Shown here piece by piece: positions 36,293-49,010 of a stretch of 64,000 nt of DNA (the stretch's first letter is position 1; every line of letters begins with the position of its first letter). Source of the stretch: Larus michahellis. Its lineage: Eukaryota > Chordata > Aves > Charadriiformes > Laridae. The stretch spans positions 70,240,661-70,304,660 of the forward strand of contig NC_133897.1 of assembly GCF_964199755.1 (NCBI RefSeq), given 5' to 3'. Under the pieces are notes generated by a model. It was not told the DNA's origin. It did no database searches and saw nothing but the letters and a program-made list of their open reading frames with translations. The position numbers were made by a program, and so were the translations under genes.

Positions 36293-39277
36293 TTCTTGGC
36301 TTGCTGTGTATTTTATGCTAGATAATCATGATAGCACCTTGGCACTCTGTCTAAGACATCAAAGAATGGTAAGTATCCAATCTACAGGCTGTAACGAATA
36401 TCTACCCTCAGGAGAGCATTTGTATCGTTCAGAGGGTGGTCTGACTAGACAACCAACTTCTGTATCTGTAAAGGATTGAAGTGCATAAGCATGAACTTGC
36501 GCGCTACCATGCTCAAACACTGGCAATCTGTACGACAGCTAAGAGCCTCCAATGACTCCACTGGACCTCAGTCTTCTCCCACACAGGTTTTACATGGTGT
36601 TCTCTATCAGGTTATATCTGATAATTCCTAAGATTAGCTCAGGAGGAAAAAATCAGTTCCTCTGGTATTAACCATGAAGTAACAAGTACTGATTTCCGCT
36701 TTTTCTTTGAGGCTTCATACCCTGGAGTTAGTTTCTCTTAAACGCTGAACAGTCACTGCTGCAATTTGCTTGAACACACGCTATGAAATTTTAATAATTT
36801 GTAAATATCTAGTTCCAAGCATTTTAAACTGACCACCATCAAATTTGTTCACTACACTAACTTTCTAGCAAATGCTTTGAACATCTGCTCCATCTTCATC
36901 CATGAAATGGGAAGACGAAAGCTGCATTTCAGGAGGATAATGTAAAAATAAACTTTTTACTGTTTCTGAAGCACTCAGAAATTTAGTTACGGGGGTCATA
37001 AGAAAGGTTAGAAAGAAATTAATAACTCCCTTGAGAGCGAGATTTAAACAGCATGTAGCAAATAACACTGCTAACACTGCTATTACACAATGAACAATAA
37101 AGAGGAAAAATAGCTAACAATAGCTTATTAAATGAATAGACTCAGCTCTGTGCACAGAAGGAAACAAATCTCTGTGTGTGTGTGAAAATGGTGCATAAGC
37201 ACATAATTAAAGGCTGAAACATTATATGGTTGGCATTTACATGGAAAAGAGGAACTGAAACTCTAGAATTTCCTTAGTTCAGAGTACTTCACTTCACACT
37301 CCAAATAATTTGTGTACATATGTAGTACGTGAGAAATATCATTCTTAGTTTCTTCTTATTATCTCATATTATAGGTCTTCAGTGTCATTGCGGTGTTACG
37401 CTTTTCTCTGTTTAGAAAAGGACACTGGTCTGTAGAACACAACTCATGATATTTTAATACAGCTTTCTTTGGTGTTTTGTTATTGCTTTTGTCTCTTGGT
37501 GAATACAAGTATTAACTGAAATTGACTCCACGCGGTGCCCTCAATTCCATTTCATTATCCCTGTCCAGCCTAGTAACTTTTGAACCTACACACTCACTCC
37601 AACAATAGAAGAGCAATTCAGTAAGTTTTATAAATGTCAAAGGCTGGTAGAAAAAATGGAGAGATCTAAATCAGTGCTCCTTGAGGGAAAGGCCAAAGCC
37701 CAGCCTCGACAATCTGTTTTTTGCCATCACCCTCCTGACGAATCTGTACTCCTATAACTACATATCACAGGCAATAGTTGCACAGACCACCGGTAACACG
37801 TTTTTGTCCACGGGGCAGGAAAAAACGTTGCTGTAGAAACATGGAAGGCATCAGAGGTCCAAAAGCATGGGAAACCAGGCTCTACCTCTGTGAATGCAGC
37901 TTTCTTGTACAAAGTCTGTCTCTGCTTCAGAGTGCTTCAAAACTAAATGCAAGACCAGATGAAAACTGATAAAAAATAAATATGAAAGGGAGGGAGGTGG
38001 TACTACTTAGCACGGGGAACAGTGATTCAACAAACTAGCTTGTTCCTACGTACGGAGAGTCTGCAGTTCCCACTTCTCCCCACCTCTTCACAGCCGAGAA
38101 CCTACCTGATTGGATGCTACTATTGTACAGCAATACAGGATACAGGAATGATTTTACGCAGTAAACTGTTGCAAAGGTATATCTTCTACTTTTCAGATTT
38201 GCCACGTTAGGCCTAAATTAAAATGGTAATGAGCTTTTATCAGCAGTCGCGGGCCATTTCGCTGTAAGTGAGGAAAAGGTGAGGTTCTTATGACAGATTC
38301 GCAATCTTTGAAAGGAGTTTCACTCACCTCTATTTCTCTGAAATCCATAAAATCTTTCCTAAAATTAGGTAATACTAAAATACACTGCTTTCAGGAAAAG
38401 AAATTAAGGAAATCTGAGATAAACATAAATAAAACCCAAGACAACCTGAAAATGGCAAACATATTCAGGGGCCTAGAGGGGTGAGATATGCAAGCCAACA
38501 GGATGATAACTATGGGCCTTAACCTAGTCTTTAACAAATTGATGGGTTTGGATTTTAAAAGGCTTGATGTCTCCATACTACACACTACCACAGTTTTTTT
38601 AATGACACTAGATACTTTTCCAGGCATAACTCTAATTCATTACTTTCCAGCTATTAAGAGCTACGCATCTGGCTTTCCCCTGTGGTTCTGTGACAATCTG
38701 ATTATCCTACAGAATCTTAAGCACTCCTCACTGAAAAAATAATGAACTAATGTTTCTTTAGACAGAAATTCATGTTGAATAGTTGAAAAAGGAAAAAAAT
38801 TCCTGTCATTCTAAGCACTACTTCCATTACTTTACCAAATTAAAGTTCTTGTATTTAGAAAAAAACCTATCTGTGTCAGAAATGGATATTCACAGCCATC
38901 CTTTTTGTATGATAATTATGTTATCTGCACTTATCAGAGATTTTGTATGTGAGAATTGCAAAATAGTTTCCATACGGATAAGATAAAGCACAGTCAGACT
39001 GACTGAAATGACTTACAATCACATATGAAGCCATGTCAAAACAAGGATGAGATTTAAAAAAAACCCTCTAGTTCTTATAACAAGACCCTTTCTTGAGGAC
39101 TAGAAATCCATCTGGCCGATAATACACATAGGTAGTTTTTGTAGCTATGCGATGTTTTGACAAAAAGAGCTTAAATGTACTGCCTACACATCTTTGTTCC
39201 ATCAAAAGTATTTTCACAAAAAATTTCCAAGCCACCCCAATCCGAAATGGAGCATTTGTTCAAGTTCTGCCACAGCG

Positions 39278-39293
39278 TGTATATATATATATT
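39278..39293. repeat. short TA microsatellite
   Basis: About seven TA dinucleotides on the plus strand after gtg. Likely length-variable. Confidence 0.7.
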
Positions 39294-40123
39294 GCTATGA
39301 AGAAGAATCCGTCAATCTGAAAGCGAAGACATTTAGTGAATAATCTTCTCGTATAATATTGTTTCAAGGACCCCATGGTTATACTGAGACTAAAGAAAAA
39401 GAATATTACTTTCCATGTGGCTTTAGCTTTTCATTTTGCATTCGACACCTGGCTCTCCAGCCAGTCACATTTCATTCCTTTCACCATTTATCAATCACAC
39501 ATCCATCTCATGTTGTAGTACATGGGTGGTCCATCCTTTTTGATAGGCCACATGAGTCTACTATGAGCCTTACACTACCATGCCTTGCCAATCACACACC
39601 AGACATAAATTCATCATGTAATTAATAGCTAATAGCTCTCCTTCTCTGCACATCACATACGCTCTGACATGTATGACCCTGATGCAGTAGTCACTGGAAA
39701 AGAGGGATTAGATAGTACCTAGTGAGGCAGCTGAACTCTTCTGGTGGCTGCAGGTTGTCCCATGCCAGAGGCTGGCCACTTCTGCACTAGTATAATGACA
39801 ACATGCTCATGCACCTGTGGAGAGGGCTTCTTTACAGACCAAGTCCCACAAAACAGTGTTTCTGCTTGTAAGGCCAGGTAAAAAGGCAAAATGAAAAGTG
39901 TCACCACGAAGATGTTGATAGCACAGCAACATCAACATTCATGATAGCATTTGTTGACTTATGTTGAACCAGAAGCTGAGAAATACTATGTTCTTATGGA
40001 ATGATGAGCTACGTAGGTCAAACGTGGTCTGCCTTCAGGCGCTTAATTATTTTGTGTGAAAAATGCACATTTCTTTTTAAGAAATGTTCATCACTGAAAA
40101 TTTTTTAAATTCATGATTTACTT

Positions 40124-40175
40124 TACAAATGATTTGTCAGCCCTTCTCTACAATAAAGACGATGTGAGAAAAATC
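40124..40175 (+). repeat. short dispersed repeat, copy 2
   Basis: Second copy of the 36240-36292 sequence, from acaaatgatttgtcagccct to gagaaaaatct, about 3.9 kb away in direct orientation. Similarity stops abruptly on the left side of both copies. Confidence 0.7.
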
Positions 40176-43100
40176 TGGATTATTTCTTGCATACCTTGAT
40201 GGCTCAGATCACCATGTAGTTCAACTTTGGTTTTGACTTATATCCTAATTAAAAATGACTTTGTGCCAGTGCTTGTGACCACAACAAATAAAAGCTGAAG
40301 CACCACTGAAGTACATATATCTTCCTCACCATAATTCCAAAGTCTGAGGTTTTTACGGTATCTAAGACGGAAGAAATGTGTTCTAGTTTTCCCAAGATCA
40401 TAATTTTATTATTACACCAAACCTGGGTTGTGATGCTTAATCCAGTAAAAGAAATGAAAGTAAATATGCTGAAATGTGGGCTTGAGTTTCAAACACGGGA
40501 AAACTGTGCTTGAAGCCCTCTGACTCTTTTGGAACCTCAAAACATGAACTGTTTCTGATGCACACCTGCAAAACTGCTAAGAGCAAACTCCCAGTGAAAA
40601 TGATCAACAAGCTTTGGAATCTGTTCCGATGAAAAACAAAGGCGTAATACCGAAAAGACCATACAAACCAATGTAGTGCGAATTTTACTTTAGTGGGAAT
40701 GTATACAAGATTTGGGCTATCTAGGCTAACCATACCATACCATCACCACAACCTCTCATGCTATACTCTCTAGACAGATCATTCAGTACAATATTTCTCT
40801 TTCCCAATGCTGGATAAGACAATTACATCTAATCCTGTCATAGTTTCTGGATTTTAGTTAGTATGAGTGACTTAGCCTGGCACTGGAATAAGTCAGGAGA
40901 AAAATCTTTCTTCATCTTTAAGATGGGTGGGGGAATACTTCAAGTCATTTAAATACACAATGGGAAGCAGTCAGGGGAAGGTTATCGAGATTGGTGTACT
41001 GTACACTAACCACAGGTAAAGCTGTCTTTGAACAGCTTTAATGAAGTGCTTATATAATTAGTTACTTTTCTAAATGTTTCTTTTACTTAATGGTCTTTGA
41101 TAAATCCCACAGGAACAGCTTGCTCTGGAACTTGTTACAAATAAGAACTGAACCTAAAGTTAACTAAATTTAAGAGTCAGGTCTCATGAAAACCTTCAAT
41201 GTAATAGGCAATGAGCCAAGTTTCTTAGAGGTAGAGCATAAACTTTTAAAATTATTATTCCTCTTGTAGTTTGAGAGGACTCCTTCAAAAAAAAAATAAT
41301 CTTAGATCAGGGGAGAGATTGTAGTAGGAGGGCAAGGGTTTATTTCTGTTGCTGTTTGGTCCAGTAAATCTGCAACAACCTGCTTCAATGGCTAATGGCA
41401 CGATCGAGACTTTGATCTCATTACATGAAAAGGATCTCGAGAGAATGTTAAACTTGATATGGAATACAGCCTGTATAAACCCAAAGTTACTGTATGCAGC
41501 CTTTGAAGAAGCACTAGTTTACTAAGCTTGCTTAGATACTGCAACTTTCTGTGGACTGTCTTTAAGGACACAGTCATTCTAATGTATTCAACAGGGTCAC
41601 AGTAAGTTATTTGGATATTCTAGTGTAGTTAGGAGCATATCTTTGGTGGACTAAATTTAAGGCTCTGAATTTCACATCCACTTCACCTAAGTATGGCATT
41701 TGGATATTTTAAGATACGTTTTCTCCAGTGTAGTCACCAAACAGAACCTCATCCTTATTACTCAATTGTAATTTAAGTTCAGTTAAAGACATGGCCGCTG
41801 TAAATTTGCCTTTGAATTTTTAGATGCAGATATCCCCATACACAAAATATAATTTAATACTTATAAAAGCTTAAAAAATTCATTTCTTTCTCCTACTGAA
41901 AAGCCTTTTTCTCTTTTTGTTTATCTTATTATACTTGACACCACAAAAAAACTCTAATCTAATGTTACTGACAAGAATATTAAAAACTAATGTAAAACAC
42001 TATATCCAAATATTATCAAAGTCTGAGTGGAAAACTATGATTATGAGTGGATCTCAGTATTCTACTACTACTCACAATTAATCCTAATATTGCTGGATGA
42101 GTTCAACACTGTTTTAATAGATTTGTCAGGATAAAAAATGTTATTTGCAAAATTTATATATATTTTAGTAAATTCTCACTATCATAAAGAGAATCAAGAA
42201 GAACACAAAGGATGATTTTTAGACTACTACAAATCTCTTAATCTACTGAGAATCTAATAAAAACTTTTGAACATTTAATAATATTAAAGGATACAGAACA
42301 CCCTAATTTGCCTTTAATGTAGTTTGCTAATTTCTTTGAAATGAGATACACTTTTTAAACAGTTTTAAGTCAAAAAATAGCTTAATCTCATGACTGTTAT
42401 TTTTATTTGCCCTCAAAACAATCTCACAGCTAATGAACCCTCTTACTTCGATGGTTTTGGAAACAAATATATTTCTAAGAGGCAGAAGTTAAACACTCCA
42501 ATACCTTGTATGCGTAAAATCAAATCTCCTGACCTTCCACTTGGTGATGGGGAAAGCTTTATCACCCTTTTAAACCCCTATTTCCTCTCATGAGATCCAT
42601 GTGCCTTTTTCATGCTATCCCGTTTAAATATTCATGTAGAAAGACTACTACGATTACAGCTTTGATAGATGAAGAGCAGGTAGAAAAATCATCCATCCAA
42701 GACATAAATACCTTGTACCTCTGTGTCTTTACTTGCAGGGAAAGGAGAGAGAGAGGGAAGGAATGGAGAGAGTAATACTGCCTACGTGAGCTTTTTGGTG
42801 ATCTGAAGAATAGTAATAAAAAGAAAAGGGATGACTACTACAAGCAAAGATACAATATATATATGGGCTGAATATCCTTCACCTACCTTTGTATTTAACT
42901 CTACTGGAGAGGTATAAAAGTCAAACCTATAATGACTTATGCTGACACAATGAGTTGGAAAGAGATGACCTCCAAAACAAAGGAAAAATTGAGAAAAGTT
43001 GTGGCTGCTGCATTTTTTTCTCCTGAAAGCCAATTAAAACTTAGTGAATTTATAAGCCGGTACATTAAATAATAAAGCATTACTAAAAACAAATGCCTTT

Positions 43101-43810
43101 TGATTTTCTCCAAAGAGTCTGTTCGTTAAAGCTCTGATTGAAAAGAAAAAGTATTTTAAAAGGAACTCCTAAATATTACAGGGAGGGTCAAGTAACTAAA
43201 ATTAGCATGGCTACACAATTCCAATTTGTCCCTATGCCAAGGGAGAGCAGAACCCACCCACTCATTCTGCAGTGCAGCATCAGCAGGTCAAGTACTTGAA
43301 ATTACACACAAAAATGGCACAAGTTTTTTAGTGCTTGGAGTTTTACTTCTGGAGGCAGGAGGGGTAGAACGTTTCTGTTTAACCTTCACTCATTCTCCAG
43401 AAAATGACTGACAGTTGAGTCATCCCAGTCATTACTATTTCCATTTATTGCATACACTGCACAGGATTAACATAATTATGTAATTTAAAGTGATTAGACA
43501 GTGACATTCAGCCAAACAACACTGTCTGTTGAGGAAATGAAAAATAAATAAACTAAAGTTCACCTGAAATGGACTTAAGAGAGCATTTGTTTGAAAAGGG
43601 GCTATGTAATACATGTTGTTTCAGCTGAGCTTGGATCACTGTAGTTGAAATTCAGCCCTGCCGAGGGTTGGGCAGAAAGACAACATGCCCATTAAATTGA
43701 AGACCTCAGGATAAAATCTACTTGGTGAAGGTCTTATGCTGCCTCTTGGGTTTGCTGCCTTAAATCATCTCTATGTATTCTTACCCTCCATGCAATGCAG
43801 AGAAAGCCCA

Positions 43811-45064
43811 GAACCATAGAATGGTTTGGGTTGGAAGGGACCTTAAAGATCATCTAGTTCCAACCCCCTGCCATGGGCAGGGACACCTCCCACTAGACCA
43901 GGCTGCTCAAAGCACCATCCAGCCTGGCCTTGAACACTTCCAGGGATGGGGCATCCACAGCTTTCCTGGGCAACCTGTTCCAGTGCCTCACCATCCTCAC
44001 AGTAAAGAATTTCTTCCTAATATCTAATCTAAATCTACCCTCTTTCAGTTTAAAATCATTACCCCTCATCCTATCACTACACTCCTTGATAAAGAATCTC
44101 TCCTCGTCTTTCTTGTAGGCCCCCTTTTAAGTACTGGAAGGCTGCTATAAGGTCTCCCCGGATCCTTCTCTTCTCCAGGCTGAACGACGCCAACTCTCTC
44201 AGCCTGTCCTCACAGGAGAGGTGCTCCAGCCGTCTGATCATCCTCATGGGCCTCCTCTGGACTTGCTCCAACAGGTCCATGTCCTTCTTATGTTGGGGGC
44301 CCAGGAGCTGGATGCAGTACTCTAGGTGGGGTCTCACCAGAGCAGAGTAGAGGGGCAGGATCACCTCCCTCGACCTGCTGGCCACACTTCTTCTGATGCA
44401 GCCCAGGATGAGGTTGGCCTTCTGGGCTGCGAGCACAGACTGATGGGTCATGTTGAGCTTCTCATCAACCAACACCCCGAAGTCCTTCTCCTTAGGGCTG
44501 CTCTTAACCCATTCTCTGCCCAGCCTGTATTTGTGCTGGGATTGCCCCAACCCATGTGCAGGACCTTGCACGTGGCCTGTTTGAACTTCATGAGGTTCGC
44601 ATGTGCCCACCTCTCAAGCCTGTCAAGGTCCCTCTGGATGGCATCCCTTCCCTCCAGCGTGTCGACCATGCCACACAGCTTGGCATTGTCTGAAAACTTG
44701 ATGAGGGTGCACTCAATCCCACTGTCCACATCACCAAGAAAGGCGTTAAACAGCACCGGTCCCAGTACCAATCCCTGAGGAACTCCACTCATTACTGGTC
44801 TCCACTTGGACATCAAGCTGCCGACTGCAACTCTTTGAGCGTGACGATCCAGCTAATTCCTTATGCATCGAGTGGTTCATCCATCAAATCCATGTCTCTC
44901 CAATTTAGAGACAAGGATGTCATGCAGGACAGCATCAAACGTTTTGCACAAGTCCAGGTAGGCAATGTCAATTGCTCTTCCCTTATCCACTAACATTACA
45001 ACCCCATCGTAGAAGGCCACCAAATTTGTCAGACATTATTTGCCTTTAGTGAAACTATGTTGGC
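43811..45064 (-). mobile_element. CR1 LINE, longest copy, minus strand, inactive reverse transcriptase remnant
   Basis: About 1.25 kb covering the palm and C-terminal part of CR1 ORF2 and the 3'UTR. Two overlapping minus-strand frames share the reverse transcriptase: 44448-44816 contains SGVPQGLVLGPVLFN and then FSDNAKL where active CR1 has an F-A-D-D motif, and 44077-44610 contains [20 protein letters not shown]. The frames are out of register, so there is at least one frameshift, and the catalytic motif has lost an Asp. The 5' portion is missing. A 22-bp direct duplication of a ttggatcaatgaact unit lies just past the 5' end at 45065-45101. In sense orientation to CDKAL1. Confidence 0.93.
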
Positions 45065-45159
45065 TTGGATCAATGAACTGAATGTTTTGGATCAATGAAC
45101 TACCTTTTATTCCAGTTTGCTAGTTGTCAAATAATTGTTGGCTAAATTAAAATGTTGCT

Positions 45160-45420
45160 AGAATTAGAGAAGATAAGGCTGGAAACAAACTTAAGAGGTC
45201 ACCTAACTCATACCCATAACCCAAGGCAGCTGGCCTACATCTCAAGCTTTTTCACAGATATTTGCTAAGCATGTTCCTAAAAACTAGTATTGATTAAAAT
45301 TCCCCAAGCACTACAGGAGATCCAATCCAGCACTTATCTAAACCCAGCAAGAAAAATCTATTCTGCCCGTAAGAAAGAATCTATTGAATCCATCCTGAAT
45401 TTCCGATTCTAAGCTGAGAA
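45160..45420 (-). mobile_element. probable ancient CR1/L3-like relic
   Basis: The plus strand has ggctggaaacaaacttaaga and ggtcacctaactcata, which resembles the 3' end of old CR1/L3-type LINEs (gctggaagggaccttagagg-like). Further weakly similar blocks follow for about 200 bp. Divergence is high and boundaries are unclear. Confidence 0.4.
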
Positions 45421-48400
45421 ATGTTGGGCTATCAAGTAGAAGGAAAATTCAAATCAACCCAAATCCCCAAAGAAAGCCAACATGGTGTGCAGATAATGTG
45501 TAGATCATGAAAATCAGTATCTAAGGAACAGCACATAGCAAATGTTTGTCCTTTTTTTAGGGAGAAATGAGAGTTTTGAAGGTCCTTTTAAAAACATTCA
45601 TAGATGGCATTGAGCTCCACTCTTAGGAAATTTCTCTTTTCTTACATTGACTTTATAGGGACCTTAGTGAAATTACTGAAGAAAACATAAAAAAAAGATT
45701 AATTAAGAAAGATTTAACACCATCTTATATGACCTCTATTAACAACCAGCAGGGAACACAAGTAACACATTAAATAAAACAGATTAATACATGCAAAAGC
45801 ACTATTTGTATGCCTCACGCTACAATCAGTTTTTTCAGAGAAAGAGGGAGAGAGAACAACCAAGACAACAAAAGGTATGTTCCAAAGAATGCAGGAGCAC
45901 AGAATGCAAGAGCACCAAATATTGCACCATATTTTCATGAAGTATTACCTGAAAAACTATTTTACACAGAAAATGTTCCTTTATCTGTCTGTATATTTAT
46001 CTTAAATAGAAACTTCCCCACATATTTCTCAAACTTGGACATCATGATGCAAAAAGCTCTTTGTAAAGTAACTTTCCAAGGCAGGTAAAAGGTGTATTTT
46101 ATTTTACTTTATCTTTCTTCTTTGGAAATTCTGATCTTTCATTAGCATTTCTCAGACTTTCTAAAGTTTCTCCTTCTGTAATTGTATGAAACATTCCTCT
46201 CCTCGCACCCCTATGCCATTTTTGATCTCAAATTTGCTTCCTCATTCTCTTTTTTCCCTAAATCTCTAATCTCTAGTTCCTGTTCAGGAACCAAGTTTTC
46301 CACCACTTTGACGCTCCAGTGTATGTAAAAACTGTGCTTAATAATAACTTCAGTTTTACACACGTCTTCCACATTTCTTTCCAAATCCTTGAAGGAAGTT
46401 TCCAATACAGATATCTCAATTCTGCTACGATTTCTTTCATTTCTGTTCCAGCAGAAGATACTTTCTTCCCCCTTCTCCATTTTATTTTGCCCGCAAGTGA
46501 AGCACCCTTTCTACCTGAGATCAGAGAGTTCCCTTTAAGCTATGCTTTGTTGATTCTTCTTTCTGGCAGGCTATAAAGAAGTGTTTGATATATATGCAGC
46601 TTTCCTGTTTCCAAACATCAGAAAGAAGGGCGGGTAATGTTTAGAGGTCATCTTTTACTAATGTAACTAGAAAATACCTATGGCTAACTAGGAGACCAGG
46701 AGCAGAAAGCTTCTTTGGTAGTATCCAGAAGTACAATGCTACAGTATCGACTGCAAAAAATGAAGGCAGGTTGGAGACAAAAAGGAACAGGCAGACTGAC
46801 CAAGCAATAGCTTGCTAACTGAAAAACAGTAGGTCTCTCTTCATTTCCTCTGAAGATCCCAATGACTCGAATAGCTATTAGCTTAACGGGCCAACTGTGG
46901 ATATTATCATGGCCTGGGAGCCATAGAGATATGCACCAAGATCCCACACTCACAAAAGGAGATATTGCAAATGGGTACTGCCAGCAGGAGTCGTTCACAG
47001 GGCAAGTGTTAGACACGGAGAACATTATCACGTAAACCAACAGAAAACAGGTAACTGAGAGAAAGATGTGCCTATATTTGCTTGAAAAGAAAGTCACCCA
47101 TAGATGCATTATGGAAACAGGAATTATGAACATAAAATAATCATGACTACATAATTAAATAGCCTGCTAAAATTATTTTTTTTCTTGCCTTAATTTTCCA
47201 TCTGATGAAAATTTCCCACCAAAGGCCCTCAAGACTTATAGGGCTTTGACTTTGGCAATGCATTACAATTCTGGCACGTAGCCAGCCTTTTATTTTCATC
47301 CCTCAGTCCTTTGGTCTCTTCTTCATATATTTCTCATCTTGCAATATTTTTTTTCCTCTGGTCACAGAACATATGTAAACAACTAGAATTATTTTTGGAG
47401 TACAGAAGCATAACATAGTCTGTTTCCATTTCTAACAAGAGATCATATTCTTGCAGATTCTTGGGTTTTTTTTCAATGATTAGGTTCAGGCAAACATTTG
47501 TCCGTAAACGGTATATATTTATTAGGTATTTTACTGTAAGCTGCTGAGAAACTGTCAAGATCCCTAAACATGGCCAAATAAAAGAAATAAAAATATTAAA
47601 ATGTTATTTTAAAATTAAATGATATTCAGACTGTTGACCCACACTGCTGACTTTTCAAAAGTATTTATTATCCACTGACAATGTACTCAGTACTACGTGC
47701 ATTGCAAACCCACCTCAAAAAATCTCAAAGACTAGTTTACCAGCGCGCTTAAGAACACAGCAGATATTCTAAATTGCTTTACTGAATCTCAAAATGCTGA
47801 AGTACATCCTTATTGCTTTGTCAGTTCCAAGTCCACCTCAGTGAAAGGCTATCCCATCTGCAGCATTCACATCTTGTTTTTTTTCCTGTGAAACTTAGCA
47901 GAACTAATTCTTGATCAAAGATTTGAAATATTTATTCGCTGGTATTTGTAATTGCAGTTAGTAACTTATGATATGCTTGTTTTGTCTGAATGATTTTTAA
48001 TGTTACTGCCAATCCTTTTTAATGCCCAGTCCACATACATATATCCTGCTAGATTCACTAGAACAAAATACAGAAATGCCTTTACATGTGTTCATGTTTT
48101 ATTGATTTCAACTTTCACCTATATATCCTCTGCTATGTATCTTCTAAACATTGTTCTATTACTGAATCAGCAACTGCACATTTTAAACCCAAATAAATCC
48201 ATAGGAGATCTAAAATTCTGAGTTAATTTAAATTTCCAAATGTGTTAGCCCCCCAAAATAGCCCTCCTGTAGGATTGTGCAATATCATTCACTTTTGAAT
48301 GGCTTTTATAAAAAATTCGTGCTGAAGTTAAAAAAAAAAATAATATCCTGGCAAACACCTGTGCATTTCAATATTTAGTATGTCCACTACAATCAGTGAG

Positions 48401-48779
48401 TCTGATCGCTTTTGACAGCTTTTTAACCTGAGCTGCTGACTCCAGCATTCCTCTGTCCTTCCTGTCACAACTTCTGTCACAGAGCCTAATGTTATAGAAC
48501 GTCAAAACCTTATTCTAAGCCCGTCTACTTAGACACAGTTTTTTCCTTAGAGAATATAATAACTGCTAAGAGATTCTACATCATTAATATATTAATGGCT
48601 ATACATATTAGGTGTGTTTTTTATATATTGAAAAAGCATGACAAAAATGATATGCTAGAAATATCCTGAATTGATTCTATGAATATTTGTCTGCTTCTTA
48701 TCTGGCACAGATATACAATCCGTGAATATTTTATGGAGCCTGTAAACTGTCCTTTGCGTGACATTTTCCGTTCCCTCTT

Positions 48780-49010
48780 TTCCAGTCAAATCTGTTAATT
48801 CCAGTTGGTGACCTACTTCTTGTATTTCCTTGGATCAATTTGTCATCCCAGCCATGTGGTCAAAAGGGTAAAAAAAAGGCCCACAATTGTTCCTTCTGAC
48901 ACACCATGTTGCTCCCTCTGAATTCATCAGAAAAAAGTGTTGAGGGACATATAGCAGGTGAGAAAGAGAGCACACAATTGCAGATAAGCTCTGATCTTTT
49001 GGAGGTATTA
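48780..49010 (-). mobile_element. possible ancient CR1 ORF2 relic
   Basis: The plus strand stretch ggcccacaattgttccttct followed by gacacaccat resembles the complement of the CR1 reverse-transcriptase VPQG region (as at 44750-44800). Similarity is weak and only local. Confidence 0.25.

Noticed and set aside
42782..43033. Minus-strand ORF ending in a membrane segment, considered as the CDKAL1 last exon
   Set aside because: It lacks the FR start after a phase-0 acceptor. The exon at 25651-25857 fits better on every count.
43773..44118. Plus-strand ORFs repeated at 28231-28428 and in the complement of 22012-22321
   Set aside because: These are the complement of the CR1 3'UTR, repeated because the element is repeated, not a gene family.
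44326..44778. 150-codon plus-strand ORF
   Set aside because: Antisense shadow of the CR1 reverse transcriptase.
46211..46403. Acceptor-like site followed by a DLERN frame, considered as the CDKAL1 last exon
   Set aside because: Charged sequence with no membrane anchor. The real terminal exon was found at 25651-25857.
46684..47133. 149-codon minus-strand hydrophobic ORF in the CDKAL1 intron
   Set aside because: Hydrophobic composition arises easily from T-rich DNA. No start context, domain or splice logic.
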